DNA from: Faecalibacterium prausnitzii
Lineage (GTDB): Bacteria; Bacillota; Clostridia; Oscillospirales; Ruminococcaceae
Length of the DNA: 6,465 nt
Direction: 5' to 3'
Assembly (NCBI GenBank): GCA_002313795.1
Contig: DCCL01000153.1
Span: forward strand, 1-6,465
Part shown: in pieces, positions 3,915-6,465 of the stretch
Layout of the letters: each line of letters starts with the position of its first letter
Position numbering within the stretch: the stretch's first letter is position 1
Notes under the pieces: generated by a model
Told to the model about the DNA's origin: nothing
The model's database searches: none
The model's input: the letters and a program-made list of their open reading frames with translations, nothing else
Made by a program: the position numbers and the translations under genes

Positions 3915-5837
3915 CTTTTTTGCGCTGTCCTCAATCGTGACTTCCAAGCCCAGCTTTTCCAGTGCGTGGAGCGACTGCTCCGCATTGGAAGCTGTCTTAG
4001 CTGCCGTGCGGGGCTCATAGGGGCCGATGGGCACAGCAACACCCGACACCTGAGCAATGAGCTTTTTGATGAGCCGCTGGCTGTCCTTGTTGACCCGGAT
4101 AAAATCCCGGAAGGTCTTACCACCGTCGATGAGCACCCGGGTGCCGTCGAAATAGGCTTTCGACTTCCGCAGGTAGCTGTGGAGCATGGGGTCTTTTTCC
4201 TGCAGCAGCTTGACGACTTCCCTCCACTGCTCAAAGGGATTGATGCCCTCAGCGGCTACCTTGCGGGGCCGGTCGAGGGTGGGGTCGGCGGTGTATTCCG
4301 GTGCAGGTGTCTGACCAGCGGGCACTTCAGAAGGTGCGGGCGGGGCGGGCTCCACCGGTTTTTCTGCCGGGATGGGGGCCGTCACCGGTGCAGTCGGCTC
4401 ATCCCAGGGCAGGGGAGCGCTTTCTGCCACCGGAGGTTCGTCTGGCAGCGGAGGAAGCTCATCCTCAATGGGTGCAGGCATCTCCTGGGCGCGGGGCGGC
4501 ACTGCTGCTTCAACGGGGGCCGGTTCTGCAACTGGTGCGGCGGCTTTCTGTGGCTCGGCCGCTGCGGCGGGACTTTCGGACGGCACAGGAACAGCTGCGG
4601 GTGCCGGAACAGGTTCTGCCGGGGCCGGGGAGACCGGCGCACGCATAAAAGGCTGCGGAGCAGGCTGCACGGGGGCCGATGCAAAAGGCCGGACGGCCGG
4701 GGCCGCAGAAGCAGCTGCCGGTGCAGGCGCTGCCGCGGCCGGAGCGGCCATGGTCTGAGGCGGTTCCGAGAGGGTGAAGAGGGCGAGTTCCAGCTCGATG
4801 CGCTGGTCGCTGCCCCGGGTCATGTGCTCAAGAGCATTGCCCAGAGTACGGATGGCTCGGATGGCCTCTCTCTGCCCCAGCTGCGGCCCTTTTTCAAGGT
4901 ACTGCGCCTCTTCCTCCGGCGAGACACCGGAAAGCAGGCTCTGCCCGCCGGGCAGAGCGGCCAGCATCAGGGCACGATAGTGGGCGATAAGCTCTTCGGT
5001 CAGGCGCTTCACATCCACCGACTGCTGCCGCAGTGCGGCCAGCTGGGCCAGAGCAGCGGCACCGTCCTGCGCTTCCAGAGCATCCGAAATGCGGAACAGG
5101 TAGCTGCGGTCGGTGACACCAGCCATCCGGCAGACTACATCGGCATCGATCTTCGCAGTGACGCCGGCGCAGGTGTCCAGAATGGAGAGGGCGTCACGCA
5201 TGGCACCATCGGCCAGACGGGAGATAAGCTCTGCACCGTCGGTGGTCAGCTCAAGGCCCTCCTGTCCGGCGATATATTCCACCCGCTGGGCGATATCCTC
5301 CGGCCCGATGCGGGTAAAATCATATCGCTGGCAGCGGGAGAGGATGGTGGCCGGGACTTTCTGGATCTCGGTGGTGGCCAGAATGAAGATGACATGGGCA
5401 GGCGGCTCTTCCAGCGTTTTCAGCAGTGCATTGAAGGCCGCCGTGGACAGCATGTGCACCTCATCGATGATGTATACCTTATAATGGCAGGCACTGGGGG
5501 TATAGGCTGTCTCGTCCCGCAGGTCGCGGATATCATCCACGCCATTGTTGGAGGCAGCGTCCATCTCCACCACATCAAGGATGCTGCCGTTGTCGATGCC
5601 CTTGCAGATCTCGCACTCACCGCAGGGGTCGCCGTTGTGGGGATGCAGACAGTTGACCGCCTTGGCAAAAATTTTGGCACAGGTGGTCTTGCCGGTGCCG
5701 CGTACGCCGGTGAACAGATAGGCATGGCCCACGCGGCCCGTCGCCACCTGATTGCGCAGTGCGGTGACGATGCCGCGCTGTGCGACGACATCTTCAAACC
5801 GCTGGGGTCTCCATTTGCGGTATAAGGCGCGATACAT
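3897..5837 (-). CDS. dnaX: DNA polymerase III subunit gamma/tau
   Basis: A 646-aa clamp-loader ATPase that joins the replicative polymerases and loads the sliding clamp. The start is ATG 5837 (MYRALYRKWRPQRFEDVVAQ, the usual DnaX N-terminus), with GGGAGGAA (5844-5851) upstream; the longer frame to 5942 would read through the SRP RNA and is rejected. AAA+ module: Walker A GVRGTGKTT (44-52), zinc cysteines C63, C72, C75, C78, Walker B VYIIDEVHML (121-130), sensor 1 ILATTE (152-157), arginine-finger SRC (167-169), sensor 2 GAMRDALS (211-218). Domain III follows to about 357. Residues ~358-528 are a Pro/Ala-rich linker, probably disordered. The tau-type C-terminal domain starts at GINPFEQWREVVKLL (531). 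Near the end, codons GCA AAA AAG contain a slippery heptamer. It heads the dnaX-ybaB-recR operon. No separate promoter is visible after the SRP RNA, so it may depend on read-through. Confidence 0.97.
   Translation of the reverse strand: MYRALYRKWRPQRFEDVVAQRGIVTALRNQVATGRVGHAYLFTGVRGTGKTTCAKIFAKAVNCLHPHNGDPCGECEICKGIDNGSILDVVEMDAASNNGVDDIRDLRDETAYTPSACHYKVYIIDEVHMLSTAAFNALLKTLEEPPAHVIFILATTEIQKVPATILSRCQRYDFTRIGPEDIAQRVEYIAGQEGLELTTDGAELISRLADGAMRDALSILDTCAGVTAKIDADVVCRMAGVTDRSYLFRISDALEAQDGAAALAQLAALRQQSVDVKRLTEELIAHYRALMLAALPGGQSLLSGVSPEEEAQYLEKGPQLGQREAIRAIRTLGNALEHMTRGSDQRIELELALFTLSEPPQTMAAPAAAAPAPAAASAAPAVRPFASAPVQPAPQPFMRAPVSPAPAEPVPAPAAVPVPSESPAAAAEPQKAAAPVAEPAPVEAAVPPRAQEMPAPIEDELPPLPDEPPVAESAPLPWDEPTAPVTAPIPAEKPVEPAPPAPSEVPAGQTPAPEYTADPTLDRPRKVAAEGINPFEQWREVVKLLQEKDPMLHSYLRKSKAYFDGTRVLIDGGKTFRDFIRVNKDSQRLIKKLIAQVSGVAVPIGPYEPRTAAKTASNAEQSLHALEKLGLEVTIEDSAKKSSPKR
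3915..3921 (-). promoter_or_regulatory. Candidate -1 frameshift (slippery) site in dnaX
   Basis: The heptamer A AAA AAG sits in exactly the phase needed for a -1 shift (GCA AAA AAG AGC). It is the same heptamer that makes the gamma subunit in E. coli dnaX. A weak Shine-Dalgarno-like GAGG lies 7 nt upstream (3932-3929). Only a small hairpin (CCTCTG/CAGAGG, 3872-3855) lies well downstream, and no strong stimulatory stem is visible. Confidence 0.4.
4255..4766 (-). repeat. Low-complexity Pro/Ala-rich linker of DnaX
   Basis: About 170 codons dominated by Pro, Ala, Val and Glu (such as PAAAAPAPAAASAAPA) form imperfect GC-rich short repeats. They separate the clamp-loader domains from the C-terminal tau domain. 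The GC-rich bias leaves several spurious open frames on both strands here. Confidence 0.7.
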
Positions 5838-5843
5838 CGAAGC

Positions 5844-5851
5844 TTCCTCCC
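5844..5851 (-). promoter_or_regulatory. Ribosome binding site of dnaX
   Basis: GGGAGGAA lies 6 nt before ATG 5837. It fixes the dnaX start and places it 25 nt past the T-run that ends the SRP RNA. Confidence 0.8.
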
Positions 5852-5861
5852 GTCTGGATAA

Positions 5862-6070
5862 TAAAAAATCGGACAGCGCTGACGGGGTGTGACCCCCGCC
5901 TTGCGTAACTCGGCATACGGATGCAGGCTGACTGAAACGCACGGGGCGCGCCGCTTAAGGCTGCTTGGTTCCCCACCTGACCTGGTTCACAGCGGCTCCA
6001 TCGTACAGGGCCCGCATCCGTATGCCGAACCACGCAGCAGGCGCTGTCCGACAAGGCACATATCGTGTGC
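5862..6070 (-). other. Likely full SRP RNA transcript with outer closing helices
   Basis: Beyond the SRP core, 5' TCGGACAGCGC (6051-6041) pairs perfectly over 11 bp with GCGCTGTCCGA (5879-5869), which is followed at once by six Ts (5868-5863). Inside it TGCGT pairs with ACGCA, and a side hairpin CGGGG/CCCCG (5883-5898) lies on the 3' strand. At the 5' end GGCACA-CGATA-TGTGCC forms a small hairpin. The T-run marks the probable 3' end. The exact ends are inferred. Confidence 0.55.
5911..6027 (-). ncRNA. ffs: Signal recognition particle RNA (small bacterial type)
   Basis: The RNA core of the signal recognition particle, which binds Ffh (SRP54) and targets membrane proteins to FtsY and the translocon. 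The conserved tip reads GTGAACCAGGTCAGG (from 5990), then stem TGG, tetraloop GGAA (5972-5969), stem CCA, then AGCAGCCTTAAG (to 5954). The asymmetric and symmetric loop bases that contact Ffh are present. The UCC/GGA stem I remember from E. coli is replaced by UGG/CCA, keeping the pairs. A perfect 14-bp helix, CGGCATACGGATGC with GCATCCGTATGCCG (6027-6014, 5924-5911), closes the core. No Alu domain like that of B. subtilis is evident. The position directly before dnaX matches B. subtilis. Outer helices extend further to 5869-6051. The promoter is at 6077-6105. Confidence 0.92.
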
Positions 6071-6076
6071 CTTAAT

Positions 6077-6105
6077 ATTGTACCACAGTTTCGTGAGGAA
6101 TGCAA
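6077..6105 (-). promoter_or_regulatory. Promoter of the SRP RNA
   Basis: Minus-strand TTGCAT (6105-6100), 17-nt spacer, TACAAT (6082-6077), with TG near the extended -10 position. The predicted start is near 6070. It lies in the short gap after the sigma-factor stop and is the only recognisable promoter before dnaX, so read-through from it may also feed the dnaX operon. Confidence 0.75.
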
Positions 6106-6112
6106 GAGAAAG

Positions 6113-6465
6113 TCATTTCGGTTCCCATCCGGCCCGCAGAAGTTCCAGAGCATGGGTCTCGAGGCGGGAAACATAACTTCTGCTGATCTGCAGCAGCTGA
6201 GCCGTTTCCAGCTGGGTGAGGGGCGGCTGACCCGCCAGACCGTACCTTAATAGAATAAGCTTCCGCTCCCGGGCAGGCAGGCCCTCGATGAGCTGACGTA
6301 GCCGCCGGGCTTCGTCCTGCCGCTCACAGTTCTCCTCCATCCGGAAGCCGTCCTGCAGCACATCCGCAAGGGTGAGGTCGGAATCTTCCTTGCCAGCTTC
6401 CAGCGATTCCTGCAGCGAGAGGGTGGGGGCATTCTTCCGCTCCCGCCGGAAATGCATCCGGAGCT
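6113..6465 (-). CDS. RNA polymerase sigma factor, SigE/SigK-like, C-terminal part
   Basis: The visible 116 residues are the C-terminal part of a sigma-70-type factor; the gene is cut by the right edge, and the Met at 6457 is internal because the frame stays open upstream (LRMHFRRERKN). LRMHFRR resembles the end of the 'NEILMxLR' region of sporulation sigma factors. It is followed by the SigE/SigK-like TLSLQESLEAGKEDSDLTLADVL. Region 4 follows: LPARERKLILLRYGL and the -35-binding HTH LTQLETAQLLQISRSYVSRLETHAL, whose ISRSYVSR-E-AL is characteristic of SigE/SigK/SigG-type factors. It would direct RNA polymerase to special promoters. It ends at TGA 6115-6113, next to the SRP RNA promoter. Which sporulation sigma it is cannot be settled from this fragment; SigK is my best guess. 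Confidence 0.85.
   Translation of the reverse strand, partial: LRMHFRRERKNAPTLSLQESLEAGKEDSDLTLADVLQDGFRMEENCERQDEARRLRQLIEGLPARERKLILLRYGLAGQPPLTQLETAQLLQISRSYVSRLETHALELLRAGWEPK

Noticed and set aside
3966..5825. 619-aa open frame on the plus strand opposite dnaX
   Set aside because: It is an antisense shadow created by high-GC codon bias; the product is His/Arg/Gly/Cys-rich without domains, and dnaX on the other strand has all its motifs.
5838..5942. N-terminal extension of dnaX to ATG 5942
   Set aside because: It would read through the 3' half of the SRP RNA and its T-run; the canonical DnaX N-terminus and a strong ribosome binding site support ATG 5837.
1..6465. CRISPR arrays, tRNA genes, insertion sequences
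   Set aside because: No regularly spaced repeats, no tRNA apart from the tRNA-like part of tmRNA, and no transposase or terminal inverted repeats were seen.

Overview
The window looks like chromosomal DNA from a fairly GC-rich gut Clostridia (Oscillospiraceae; Faecalibacterium, Gemmiger or Subdoligranulum-like). This is inferred from the Firmicutes order SRP RNA - dnaX - ybaB - recR, a sporulation-type (SigE/SigK) sigma factor beside it, strong AAGGAGG-type ribosome binding sites, and small accessory proteins of a kind common in elements of that group. No species can be proven from the sequence alone.

The right three quarters (about 1850-6465) is a housekeeping block transcribed entirely on the minus strand. 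In transcription order it holds: the C-terminal part of a SigE/SigK-like sigma factor (cut by the right edge); a small SRP RNA with its own promoter and an unusual extended closing helix; dnaX (DNA polymerase III tau, 646 aa with a long Pro/Ala-rich linker); ybaB/ebfC; recR; then, from a new promoter, smpB and ssrA (tmRNA). dnaX-ybaB-recR form a tight recombination/replication operon. smpB and ssrA encode the two partners of trans-translation and appear to share one transcript. Near its 3' end dnaX has a textbook A AAA AAG slippery heptamer in the correct phase. The -1 frame stays open from there to a stop that overlaps the ybaB start as ATGA.

The left quarter (1 to about 1760) differs: AT-richer, with small genes of unknown function and small helix-turn-helix regulators. 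It abuts the 3' end of ssrA, a classic integration site for prophages and integrative elements. On the minus strand are an XRE-type regulator (1328-1618) whose promoter spacer is a palindrome, a 45-aa protein (798-935), a 76-aa coiled-coil-like acidic protein (480-710), a short gene that looks frameshifted (209-466), and a further gene running off the left edge. On the plus strand is a 69-aa HTH protein (1102-1311). This plus-strand gene and the 45-aa gene are fired by two back-to-back promoters, both with perfect TTGACA-N17-TATAAT consensus and similar spacers. That arrangement suggests a regulated switch. No integrase, attachment-site duplication or other proof of mobility lies in the window, so the mobile-element reading is an inference.

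Four intrinsic terminators are clear (752-786, 1311-1341, 1715-1757, 1787-1841). No gene-free stretch exceeds 300 bases.
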